Part shown: piece after piece, positions 36,762-45,009 of the stretch | Numbering within the stretch: position 1 is the first letter of the stretch | Layout: the number at the start of each line of letters is the position of its first letter | Made by a program: the position numbers and the translations under genes | Origin: Komagataella phaffii GS115 | Taxonomy: Eukaryota; Ascomycota; Pichiomycetes; Pichiales; Pichiaceae | NCBI RefSeq assembly: GCF_000027005.1 | Contig: NC_012966.1 | Span: 1,178,001-1,242,000, forward strand | Direction of reading: 5' to 3' | DNA: 64,000 nucleotides | Notes under the pieces: generated by a model | The model's input: the letters and a program-made list of their open reading frames with translations, nothing else | What the model was told of the DNA's origin: nothing | Databases searched by the model: none

Positions 36762-38201
36762 TTAGATTGATACACTGGCACAAAGAGCTGCACCGACTCC
36801 TGAACCATCTTTGGCGATGTTAATGTGCGTACGACGTTCACCCTTGGTGCCTATCTGTGTTAAGGCTAATGCGTCACGCAACATTGTACGGTAACCTGGG
36901 TAAAACTCGACAACAGATCCATCAACACCAATGTCCACCTCAATGTGGTGTCCCTCTAATGCGCCAGTCAACATGATGATGGCTGCAATTGGGACAGCAG
37001 AGATGTAGGCAGAACGTCTAGAAATTGCCCTAGTCAAAGCTTGGATGGCTTGACGTTCCTCCAAAGTGGTAGGCAATCTCAATGCCTGCAACAGGGTAAC
37101 TTCTGTGGGTTTCATGTCCTTCGAATCATCAACCTCAAACAGAGAAAGATTCTCGGAATCCAAATCCCAAGGGGTTCGGAGACGATGTGGAAGACTTTCA
37201 AAGTTTGGATACTGAGTGAATACTAGACCACGACTGTGAAAATCAACCAATATATTTCTTAAAATTTCACCCATGAACATACCGGAAACACGTTTCTCAA
37301 AGAGATGGATACCAGGGTTGGCAGTAAGTGCGTCCACATCCCTATCGTACTTGGTGGTTGGAAGGACCTCAAGACGGTTGTCGAAAGAACCCCATTCTGT
37401 GTTGATCACCATGTGTGTCACACCCTTAGCCTTCAGGTCCTTTACAACAGCCTCAGGTAACTTCTTGATATTGTCAAGTTTCTCCAAGTAAGCTCCATTG
37501 GTACCGGTACCGAAAATGGCGCCGATTATGGTCTCTCCTTGTTTACCACCTGCAATAGCATTGGCAGAGTAGGCTCTGGAAAGCAAGGTACCGACGGTGT
37601 CATTGGCCAAAGCGGCAACATGGACTGGAATTTTCCCTGCATCCAAGTGCTTCTGCAGCAATTGGACGACATCTTGGTCCACAACGTCAGGGATGTTGAA
37701 ACCTTTAGTCCAGCGTACCAAAGATCCTGAATCCAAGGAGTGCTGGGCTGTTGGGAAACTGAAGGTGAAGCCCAGTTTCAGGTAATTAGCACGACTGTTT
37801 GTTTCATGTGCCGCTTCCAAAGCATCACCGTGATGCTCTTCCAAGAATTTCCTTATCTTGGAGGCCAAATATGCGAATAGTTGGTCGCCAGTTCCTACCA
37901 TCATATCAGCAGGAATTGGGGACTTTTGCTGTACCAGGTTGAAAGTGTTGTCTCCCTTCAAATGAACGGAGCAGACTCTAAAGTTGGTTCCACCTAAATC
38001 AGCAGCCAGATATGTACCTTTTTCTTTACCAGATGGAACTTGGGTCACGTAGGCGGGAAGCATTGGCATACCCAACTTATCTTCGTTAGAAGCAAGACCT
38101 TTTTTGGCAAGTTCAATGAATTTGTCAACAGAACGTTGAAGAACCTCCTGACTGACGTCGAAGGAGGACTGAATCTCCTTTACAGCTTCTTGCAAAGACA
38201 T
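36762..38201 (-). CDS. GLK1: Glucokinase
   Basis: The 479-residue enzyme phosphorylates glucose at the 6-hydroxyl using ATP, the entry step of glycolysis. The hexokinase-family phosphate loop is LAADLGGTNFRVCSV. The sugar-binding segment is LGFTFSFPTAQHSLDSGSLVRWTKGF, and the catalytic Asp201 lies in ALANDTVGTLLSRAY. HLFEKRVSGMFMGEILRNIL and AISRRSAYISAVPIAAI follow the Glk1 pattern more closely than Hxk1/2. The N-terminus also lacks the Hxk2-type regulatory KKGSM decapeptide. The start is the first ATG. Confidence 0.92.
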   Translation of the reverse strand: MSLQEAVKEIQSSFDVSQEVLQRSVDKFIELAKKGLASNEDKLGMPMLPAYVTQVPSGKEKGTYLAADLGGTNFRVCSVHLKGDNTFNLVQQKSPIPADMMVGTGDQLFAYLASKIRKFLEEHHGDALEAAHETNSRANYLKLGFTFSFPTAQHSLDSGSLVRWTKGFNIPDVVDQDVVQLLQKHLDAGKIPVHVAALANDTVGTLLSRAYSANAIAGGKQGETIIGAIFGTGTNGAYLEKLDNIKKLPEAVVKDLKAKGVTHMVINTEWGSFDNRLEVLPTTKYDRDVDALTANPGIHLFEKRVSGMFMGEILRNILVDFHSRGLVFTQYPNFESLPHRLRTPWDLDSENLSLFEVDDSKDMKPTEVTLLQALRLPTTLEERQAIQALTRAISRRSAYISAVPIAAIIMLTGALEGHHIEVDIGVDGSVVEFYPGYRTMLRDALALTQIGTKGERRTHINIAKDGSGVGAALCASVSI

Positions 38202-38824
38202 AATAATTGTAGATTTCGGGGAGAAGAGGAAAAAAAGAGGAGCAAGCGGAGTAGATTTATAGAGTTTTGTCTAGTAGTGGTGATATCTCGGTGGATTGCG
38301 CGAATAGTTAGCAGACATCATCCAAGTGTGTAGGGCCGCATAATTCCGTGCTAAGAAGAAATTCTCGTCAGGCCATAACGTCCTTGCAGTGAAAAATTAA
38401 TTGTCAATTTGTGGCTAAATTAAGCTTGATACTTTAATTTTTTTCAGATTTAAGCTCTATTGTCGTTCGCCCAGGTCCTAAGTTAGTCCTTTATGTGTTT
38501 TTCCTGGTCCCTCCTACTTTCTATGGCTCGATGACTTCGGATCATTTTCAGCGCAGAGCCATGAATTCGCGAATATCCGGAGCTGAACATTCCACCCCTG
38601 CGTTCCTAGTAAAAAGACATGACAACAACTTTGGATCCGAACACCAACACACCCCGCCCCACCACTGAATTGTTCATTTCTTTTTTTGCTAGATCTCACA
38701 ACATTTGCGACATGTTTCCATGTGGTAACACCTATTGATGTGTATGCAGGTCTTTTGTGATCTCTCTTACCCACCAAGCCAAAACTCTCTCTGGCCTTCC
38801 TCTTCCCTCCTTATATTCTTTCAC
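38202..38824. promoter_or_regulatory. GLK1/Svl3-like divergent promoter region
   Basis: A 623-bp region with no convincing gene. CCCCGC at 38652-38657, directly followed by CCCACC, resembles the Mig1/GC-box consensus and would fit glucose control of GLK1, although it is nearer the Svl3-like gene. Several short ORFs here lack coding character. Confidence 0.4.
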
Positions 38825-40449
38825 ATGATAGGGTTGAATATATTGGTGGGTAAGTGCTATCAAATCACTCAATTGCTTTGCTTTGCAGCTAACATGAATT
38901 AGTGGGAGACTCTCCAGCAAATTGGCTGATTGCTTGGAGACTACATGTAGCTGGATGCGTGATCAGCGTAGTTTTGGACCAAGCCGTCAAAGAGAAAGAT
39001 ACCACAGACCTTATGATAAGCTGGAAGTCGTCAAGGTTTCAACCTTCGTCCTACCGGCCCTCTCATCTTTTCTTTGGAGTTGATGATTTCCTTCAACGGT
39101 GCATCACGCAGGAACCCTTTAACCTCCTGCTCGTAGCGGCCAAGTCTGTTGACGAACATAGAAGCATTTGTCAAGCAATAAGCTCATACTTAGCAAGAGA
39201 CGTTCTCGTACTTGTAGACTCTTCTTTTTGCATATTTTTAGAGAAAATAGTTTTGGAACTGTTACCACATGAGTCTGTGATACTCTCTCTGCTGTGTTAT
39301 GCCAACATACAGGAAAATAACTCGTTTGAATATACACTACAAGGAAACGAAGTGTCAATCTTCATAGGTTGCTCTGACCCACATTGTAAGGATACGAAAA
39401 TCATTGAAACTCTGCAAGAAAAGAGTGCACAAGGCAAGATATTGCAAAGTTTTCTCCAAGCTTTACAAAACGGTGAGATTTTCCCAGTGTCCTGTATTCA
39501 AGTAGGCATTGAGCCCCGGATGGATTATCTCTTATGGAACCGTTTGTTGTCATTGGTAGCCATTGAAACTTTGTGTTGGTCAATGGATGAACCAGATCCA
39601 ACCAAGTTGCTTCAAGATGCAGCCTTTGCTCCCATCGTCAAGGGCCTATTCTACGATTTATTGAATCTGGCTAACAGTGCTGGTTGCAAAGCACTACCCA
39701 CCTCAAGCGAAACTGCAAGGATCGATACCCTTATCAGAGATCTATCAGCGAAGTACACTGCGAGGTATCCGCCAAACATGCACACGGCCAAACTGTATCA
39801 TTCCCAGTCTGCCCCGTTGTTCTTTCAGCACTACCATCTCAAGAAAACGTGGGTCAATCTCTATCTTGTACAGATCCTTCAGATGGCAGAAGATTTCTCA
39901 TTGCATTTACCGTATGTGAACTGTCTGTTTGGTTATTCTAAAGTTATGAAAAACGTTACTTTACAACTGCGTAAAGCGGAACAAACAAGTCATCAAAACT
40001 TCATTCTACCATCTCTGCAACAACAAATTCAAGTTGCGCCAATCAGTAATAGAAAGGGTTGTTACACTCCATCCCACCTGAATCACCTTGCAGGAACACC
40101 AACGTTTCAAAGTACTAAGACTGCCCAAAATAAAAAGTTCATCCCACGAAGTGGATCAAACCAGTCCAGTCAATCTGGAAGACAATTACAATCTGCTTAT
40201 GACAGGTTGGCACACCGTGCAAATATCCATTATGTATTCGACAACACCACGAGCAGGTATGGTGAGGTCAGCAGTGATGCAAGCATCAAGTCCAATAGCA
40301 ACAAAGGCAGCAACAACAACAGTTCCATAAACTCTTTTGTTGATCAAACTACTCAAGTGGTGGAGGAGCCCAACCCAACATTTCCCACGATAACCTGGGA
40401 AGCTGGTACCACCGAAGGTGGTTTTGATGTGCCACCAAACCTCTTTTAA
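38825..40449 (+). CDS. Svl3/Pam1-like protein with Rossmann-type domain, one intron
   Basis: Exon 1 is 38825-38849 and exon 2 is 38903-40449, giving 523 residues. Splicing yields the N-terminus MIGLNILVVGDSPANWLIAW followed by RLHVAGCVISVV. This is a complete first beta-strand and nucleotide-binding turn as in ketopantoate-reductase-like proteins. Without exon 1 the large frame has no ATG at its start, only GTG, and loses the first strand. The middle (FNLLLVAAKSVDEHRSICQAI, LSLLCYANIQEN) and the helical part to about residue 330 fit the fungal Svl3/Pam1 family, which act at sites of polarised growth. The dinucleotide-binding GxGxxG is reduced to VGDSPAN, so enzyme activity is doubtful. The last 180 residues are Ser/Asn-rich and probably disordered. 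Confidence 0.72.
38850..38902 (+). other. Intron of the Svl3/Pam1-like gene (53 nt)
   Basis: The intron begins GTAAGT and ends TTAG. A GCTAAC branch-like site ends at 38894, about 8 nt before the 3' splice site. Joining exon 1 (25 nt) to exon 2 forms a GTG valine codon across the junction and keeps the long frame. The size matches the 55-nt intron in the V-ATPase gene of this window. Confidence 0.82.
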
Positions 40450-40491
40450 GATCATGAAGATGACATACATTGTAGGTCTATAAATATTTAC

Positions 40492-42339
40492 TTAAAGAGC
40501 CATAGTCAGCCATTCCCAACTTCCCTGACCATCTGGACCCTTCCCTGAGCTCTTAGGGTTCGTTGAGCCGCCAACACTGTTAGCACTGCTGTTAGTGGCG
40601 TAGTCAAAACCGGAAAAAGTATCCTTAGTCTCTTTAACTAATGGGATAGGAGGGGGGTTCTGATCATCCCCAATCGACTTAGCAGAAGGTTTGGGTTTAC
40701 CTGTTCCGTTCACCTTCGTTTCATTATTCTTATCTCTTTGTCTTTTCTTAATGACATCAGTTTTCAATGATAATGGTCGTACAGAGCCATGAAGCTTTAA
40801 GAACAATCCACAAGCATTACAAAGGGGTTTTCCAGATGGATCTCTTCGCCATAAAGGCGTTGTTTGAGTTTTGCAATTCGAACATGAAATTGGAATACCA
40901 TTGTTAGTTTCCTTCAATTTCATACCATCATCCTTGGGTTTCCGGGAAGAAGTGGGTTTCTTCTTTGTTGCTGAGAGCGGTCTTCGGATGCCCGAGCCAG
41001 ATGAGTTGACGCTTGAAAAACCTTCGGCCTCTTTATATTGGCTTTCCAGTTTTACAGAGCCTGTCAGCTCCTTGTTCATTAATTGGAATGGTTCGATATG
41101 CGTGTTTTCGTTAGCGCCAAAGGAATGAGCCATGGCCATGGTCGGATTAGGTATTGATATTGTGTTTTGGGGGATCGACCTAGAAAGCTCCGCAGAATCT
41201 CTTGCTCCTGCAGTCCGTTTGAATTGGTTTTGGTGGGAGGAACTTGGCCTGTTTGAGGGTCCGATGCTACCAATGCCGCCAATAGAATTGAAGTAGGAGT
41301 CAAAATAGGTCATCGAGTCCTTAGCGTCCATTGATGGTGTTTGAGCAGTTGAGCCTGTGGTGGAGCCCAACGTAGAGCCAGGAGACGAGTACATGTCAGT
41401 AAACTGGCTCATATGAGAAGATATTGGAGTTCCATTTCCATTCATTCGATGAATATGCTGGTTGCTTTGATTATTACGATGGATACTTTGACCCTGAGGT
41501 TGCTGGGAGATGTCAAAGCTGGTATCTGAAAACATGTTCATTTGGTCAAGGTTGACCGCACTTGAATTGTGGGAAATCGATGGAGGAAGGGAGCTCTGCG
41601 GTAACCCATAAGGAACAGAAAACTCTTGCGAACTGAGCCCCTTGTGAAGATGAGATTCCGGAAGACTTTCAGAGACAAAATTGAGACCGCCATCAAAATC
41701 ATAGGAGGATGAAACATCAAATCTCTCAAAGGGGATTCCATTTTCCTCCCAAGGAGTAGTGCCCGATATTGACTGATCGCTTTGATTAGTCTCATCAACC
41801 ATCATCATATTATCGACGAATGACTGAGCATTATTGTGGATCTGACTCTTGTCGGGGTTTTGACTTCCTTGAGACTTGAGACTAGCAGACAGTTTACTGA
41901 CAACCCGATGTCTCTGCTGCAAGTCAACTGTGGGAATTCTGGTGGTATTACCGGGATCCTGGGTTGGAACTAAGGGGGAAAACTCTGCAGGTCTCTTTTT
42001 CGACAAAGATTTGGAATCTAATCCAACCCGACCGGCTACCTGCGCCGTTAACGGCAGGTCGTCCATCATTGTGGCATCATTAGCTTGGGAGAATGTGTTG
42101 GGACCAATACTATTATTATTGTTTTTGTTGTTTGCTTGGTTCTTCAACTTGATGGTCATCAGTCTCCATGTCAGGTTTTCCATTCTGGACTTGTACGGCA
42201 ACGACGTCTTGGCCTTAGAATACATCCTCCAAAGTTCTCTTTCGGTGTTTGAATCGTCATTGATCACAGAGAGGCCAATATCTTTATTGGACTGAACCTT
42301 GGTATCCAAGTGAATATTAGGCAGCTCATGCCCTTTCAT
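40492..42339 (-). CDS. GAT1: GATA transcription factor of nitrogen control (Gln3/Gat1/AreA type)
   Basis: The 615-residue factor activates genes for poor nitrogen sources. Near the N-terminus [21 protein letters not shown] continues into LTWRLM, the AreA/Gat1 N-terminal motif. The single GATA zinc finger [20 protein letters not shown] with LCNAC (C486, C489, C507, C510) is followed by a basic tail. The last residues WEWLTMAL match the conserved AreA C-terminus that binds the Nmr repressor in filamentous fungi. The linker is Ser/Asn/Gln-rich. I start at ATG 42339; the open frame extends eight codons upstream but has no ATG. GAT1 or GLN3 cannot be separated by eye. Its own promoter has GATAAG sites. 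Confidence 0.85.
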   Translation of the reverse strand: MKGHELPNIHLDTKVQSNKDIGLSVINDDSNTERELWRMYSKAKTSLPYKSRMENLTWRLMTIKLKNQANNKNNNNSIGPNTFSQANDATMMDDLPLTAQVAGRVGLDSKSLSKKRPAEFSPLVPTQDPGNTTRIPTVDLQQRHRVVSKLSASLKSQGSQNPDKSQIHNNAQSFVDNMMMVDETNQSDQSISGTTPWEENGIPFERFDVSSSYDFDGGLNFVSESLPESHLHKGLSSQEFSVPYGLPQSSLPPSISHNSSAVNLDQMNMFSDTSFDISQQPQGQSIHRNNQSNQHIHRMNGNGTPISSHMSQFTDMYSSPGSTLGSTTGSTAQTPSMDAKDSMTYFDSYFNSIGGIGSIGPSNRPSSSHQNQFKRTAGARDSAELSRSIPQNTISIPNPTMAMAHSFGANENTHIEPFQLMNKELTGSVKLESQYKEAEGFSSVNSSGSGIRRPLSATKKKPTSSRKPKDDGMKLKETNNGIPISCSNCKTQTTPLWRRDPSGKPLCNACGLFLKLHGSVRPLSLKTDVIKKRQRDKNNETKVNGTGKPKPSAKSIGDDQNPPPIPLVKETKDTFSGFDYATNSSANSVGGSTNPKSSGKGPDGQGSWEWLTMAL

Positions 42340-42957
42340 TCTCGAATGAATTTGATTGAACAAGTGGGGATTGCAAATCTAACAAAGGTCAAATCACAGG
42401 ACGGCACGCAAAACTGGTAGACGGGGCAAAGAGTTTGGTGGATGAAACTTGCTTATGGTGAAGGGTAAATTAGAAGTTCGAAATTGTACCAGCCGGTTTC
42501 GGTGACAATAACCAGAATCGGTAGTAATTTACCGGGCCTCTACAGGGTGATTGTCACATAAAGATCCTTTGTGGAGCGTAATGCTACAGATTGTTTATAG
42601 AGGGAGGTCTTATCTATTGATTTTTATTGGTCGGATAAGTTCAAACATGCATATTGATAAATGGATTAAATTGGAATCGGTAGCGACCGTTATTCTCGGA
42701 AGTCGGCCGGAATGGCCCTGACTATTATTCCTCGAATTGTTGCCAACCACACCTAGGCCGCTTCTTCCCGATATCCCAGAATGCTAAGGTTTAGTGGGTG
42801 GTCATAGCTAAACGTGGCAGACACACTTCGGAAGACTAGAGCCTAAGATCCTAACCCATAGTAGGGCGAATGTTCCACAACACGTAAAACGTTCTGGAAA
42901 AAAAAATTAATTCTCTCACTTCATAAGATTATTATACTATACTATAAAGCACTATAA
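42340..42957. promoter_or_regulatory. GATA-factor promoter and HSP12 3' region
   Basis: This 618-bp region holds CTTATC at 42609-42614 and GATAAG at 42634-42639, an inverted pair of GATA-factor sites about 270-300 bp upstream of the GATA factor gene. It also has a direct repeat GAATCGGTAG at 42515-42524 and 42674-42683. Autoregulation or cross-regulation among GATA factors is known in yeast and is the likely use. No gene is visible in it. Confidence 0.5.
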
Positions 42958-43311
42958 TTATTTCTTGGTGGAGTCGGCACCATTCTTGGCTCCAGAGAAG
43001 GCTCCAGAGATGTACTCACTGGTGTTGGCCAATGCCTCCTTACCAGCTTCCAATGCATCACCAGCGGTGTTTTGAACTTGCTCAACTAAGGTAGGTTGGG
43101 TCTCCTTGTCGGCCTCGTCCTTACCGTTCTTGACAGCGTCACCGACTCTTTGGCCGAATCCCTTCTGCTCTTCTGGGGTCAATTTGTTGGCAGCCTTGTC
43201 ACCAGCATCGGTGAGGGTCTCCTTGGTTTGCTCCAAGTAAGTCTTCTGAGAATCTGGTTTAAGTCCTTCAGAAACTTTGTCGGTAAAATCTTTTCTTCCT
43301 TGGTCAGACAT
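42958..43311 (-). CDS. HSP12: Hsp12 small stress protein
   Basis: The 117-residue hydrophilic protein starts MSDQGRKDFTDKVSEGLKPDSQ, the Hsp12/Wh11 signature. QKTYLEQTKETLTDAGDKAAN and the KLTPEEQKGFGQRV stretch follow. Hsp12 is unfolded in water and folds into helices on membranes, which it stabilises under heat, salt and ethanol stress. Length is close to S. cerevisiae Hsp12 (109). The codon choice is strongly biased (AAG, ACC, GAC), as expected for high expression. Stress-type promoter sites are present upstream. Confidence 0.95.
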   Translation of the reverse strand: MSDQGRKDFTDKVSEGLKPDSQKTYLEQTKETLTDAGDKAANKLTPEEQKGFGQRVGDAVKNGKDEADKETQPTLVEQVQNTAGDALEAGKEALANTSEYISGAFSGAKNGADSTKK

Positions 43312-43976
43312 TTCTAGTTGTGTTTGTGTTTTGTAACTGTTTAAGTGTGAAAAATAAAAGAAGTTTAGCAGGGGAAAAGAGTGTCCATTTATACTAAGAA
43401 AGGTGTCCTTATAGCAATCTTAGTAAAGTGATTGCTATGTCATCATTTAGCAATCATGGTTTAGCGAGCAACAATAGGGGTCAAGCACCCTGTGCTAAAA
43501 TATTCTTTCAACTACGAAATTCGCAATAAATGCCTTGTGAAGACAATAACACCCCGTTGTACCGCACAATTGCTCTGCAAAATACATCACACCTCACAAT
43601 TGCTTAGCAATTTCTATTACATCATAGCTGTGATCGTCACCAAGCTTCCTTCTCTTACTGAAGACCGATCTATGACAACACCTGAACACCATCATCATGA
43701 CACGACCACTATTACACCCACACACCAACCACCAATAGATATTTGTTACCACAAATCACCATGTCGTGTTAATTTCAATGCAACTAATTTGCCTAATCGG
43801 GGAATATTCGCTGATACCCACACAAACCTCTTCCAAGACTAAGGAAAAACCAGCCATCTTCAAATCTCCCGTCACTCTTTGATCTAACCTGCCAGAAGTG
43901 CTACTTTACTTTATTTTTTGCTTCGACCTCATTTTGTTTGCTTAGAGTGGTGACTCCCTCATTCACCTTCTAATCA
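43312..43976. other. HSP12/SIC1 divergent promoter
   Basis: A 665-bp intergenic region. The HSP12-proximal half holds the TATA and stress-type sites listed separately. The SIC1-proximal half has AACCAGCC at 43848-43855, a near match to the Swi5/Ace2 site that drives SIC1 in late mitosis in S. cerevisiae. A 116-codon ORF (43492-43842) lies here but looks non-coding (His/Thr-rich, no recognisable domain). Confidence 0.5.
43388..43480 (-). promoter_or_regulatory. HSP12 TATA box, stress elements and TAGCAATC repeats
   Basis: On the minus strand TATAAA lies at 43388-43393. CCCCT stress elements (Msn2/4 core) lie at 43476-43480 and 43370-43374. Between them ATAGCAATC at 43411-43419 is inverted exactly as GATTGCTAT at 43430-43438 with a 10-nt gap. 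TAGCAATC appears a third time at 43448-43455. The STRE call follows known Hsp12 control; the TAGCAATC element is unassigned. Confidence 0.6.
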
Positions 43977-44939
43977 ATGGCTCTCATGACTCCGAGTACT
44001 CCGCCCAGAAGTAACCGCGTACAGGCTCAAACACCGTTCACACCCAAGACACCAGGTTCCTCCGTTACTCACAACCCCGTCAAGAAAGATGCCCATCTGA
44101 AAACCCCACATTCAAGAAATTCCAGAGTTATGGAGGTGAATCAATTAACTCCTGACCCAACACCGCAACATAGGAAAAGAAAACAACTCAGTGACGCCAT
44201 ATCCTTATCAACCACTTCATCGACTAGAATACCTTCTTCACGTCAAGAATCCAAACCAACATATTTATTCCCACCTGCACAACCCCGTATTGGTTCCGGT
44301 CGTTCTTTATCGTCTAGAAGAGCTAGCATAGATTCCCGAAATGGTTTGCGGAAATGTGCAATGTCGCCAGTTTTGAGTGATAGTATTCAGTTCGAAAGCT
44401 CTGATGAAGAGATAGAAGGATTGCAGTTGAAATCACAAAAGCCTGCAATAAGGACGCTTAATTTTGATGGCATCGATAGTGATGAAGAAGAACGTCAAGA
44501 TTATAGGCAACGTGAACCTCCAAGAACACCCACTAAGAAAATCATCAATGAAGAGCTGGCAAAACAGTGGAACAACCCATCTTCGTACAACACAAAGTTC
44601 AGCTCCGAGAATGACAGTGACATTTTTATTACTAGATCCAAATCCAAGAACCCGTTTATAGGGCCAGCCAAAACCGGAAATAACTCTTCTCTCCAAGAAA
44701 CTGACGAAATTGTCTATATCCACAATAAAACAGGAGAAAGAATTGTTCGTAAGCTTTCGGATGAACAAAAAAGTATAAAGCCGAAGATATTAGATTTTAG
44801 TGCTACACTGGACACGGATGATGAAATCGACGAAAACGATCAAGATCATAAGAACCTGGTCCGCAGATCTACTGAGTTTGTGAAGGATATCACAGTATCT
44901 CCTAAAGGCAAAAATTTTACGGTGTTCAAAGATTCTTGA
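43977..44939 (+). CDS. SIC1: Sic1, inhibitor of Cdk1-Clb complexes
   Basis: The 320-residue protein blocks S-phase cyclin-CDK until it is phosphorylated and destroyed through SCF-Cdc4. The C-terminal inhibitory domain (about 183-275) matches S. cerevisiae Sic1 in order: RTPTKKIINEELAKQWNN, KSKNPFIGP, IVYIHNKTGERIVRKLSDEQ, then KPKIL. The N-terminal half is disordered and has at least eight S/T-P sites (T5, T8, T20, T23, T25, T43, T58, T62), plus S130, T184 and S308. RTLNF (159-163) fits a cyclin-docking RxLxF motif. A B-type cyclin, the expected target, is encoded 42 kb away in this window. The start is the first ATG. Confidence 0.88.
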   Translation: MALMTPSTPPRSNRVQAQTPFTPKTPGSSVTHNPVKKDAHLKTPHSRNSRVMEVNQLTPDPTPQHRKRKQLSDAISLSTTSSTRIPSSRQESKPTYLFPPAQPRIGSGRSLSSRRASIDSRNGLRKCAMSPVLSDSIQFESSDEEIEGLQLKSQKPAIRTLNFDGIDSDEEERQDYRQREPPRTPTKKIINEELAKQWNNPSSYNTKFSSENDSDIFITRSKSKNPFIGPAKTGNNSSLQETDEIVYIHNKTGERIVRKLSDEQKSIKPKILDFSATLDTDDEIDENDQDHKNLVRRSTEFVKDITVSPKGKNFTVFKDS

Positions 44940-45009
44940 GACGTTAATAATCAGGGTTTTCAGTTCTTTTTATGTAAGATGTAGATAATGGATTAGGATT
45001 TGGATTTGA

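Noticed and set aside
43492..43842. 116-codon ORF in the HSP12/SIC1 promoter
   Set aside because: It has an ATG but is His/Thr-rich with no domain, and lies over the probable SIC1 promoter. I could not support it as a gene, though expression data could change this.
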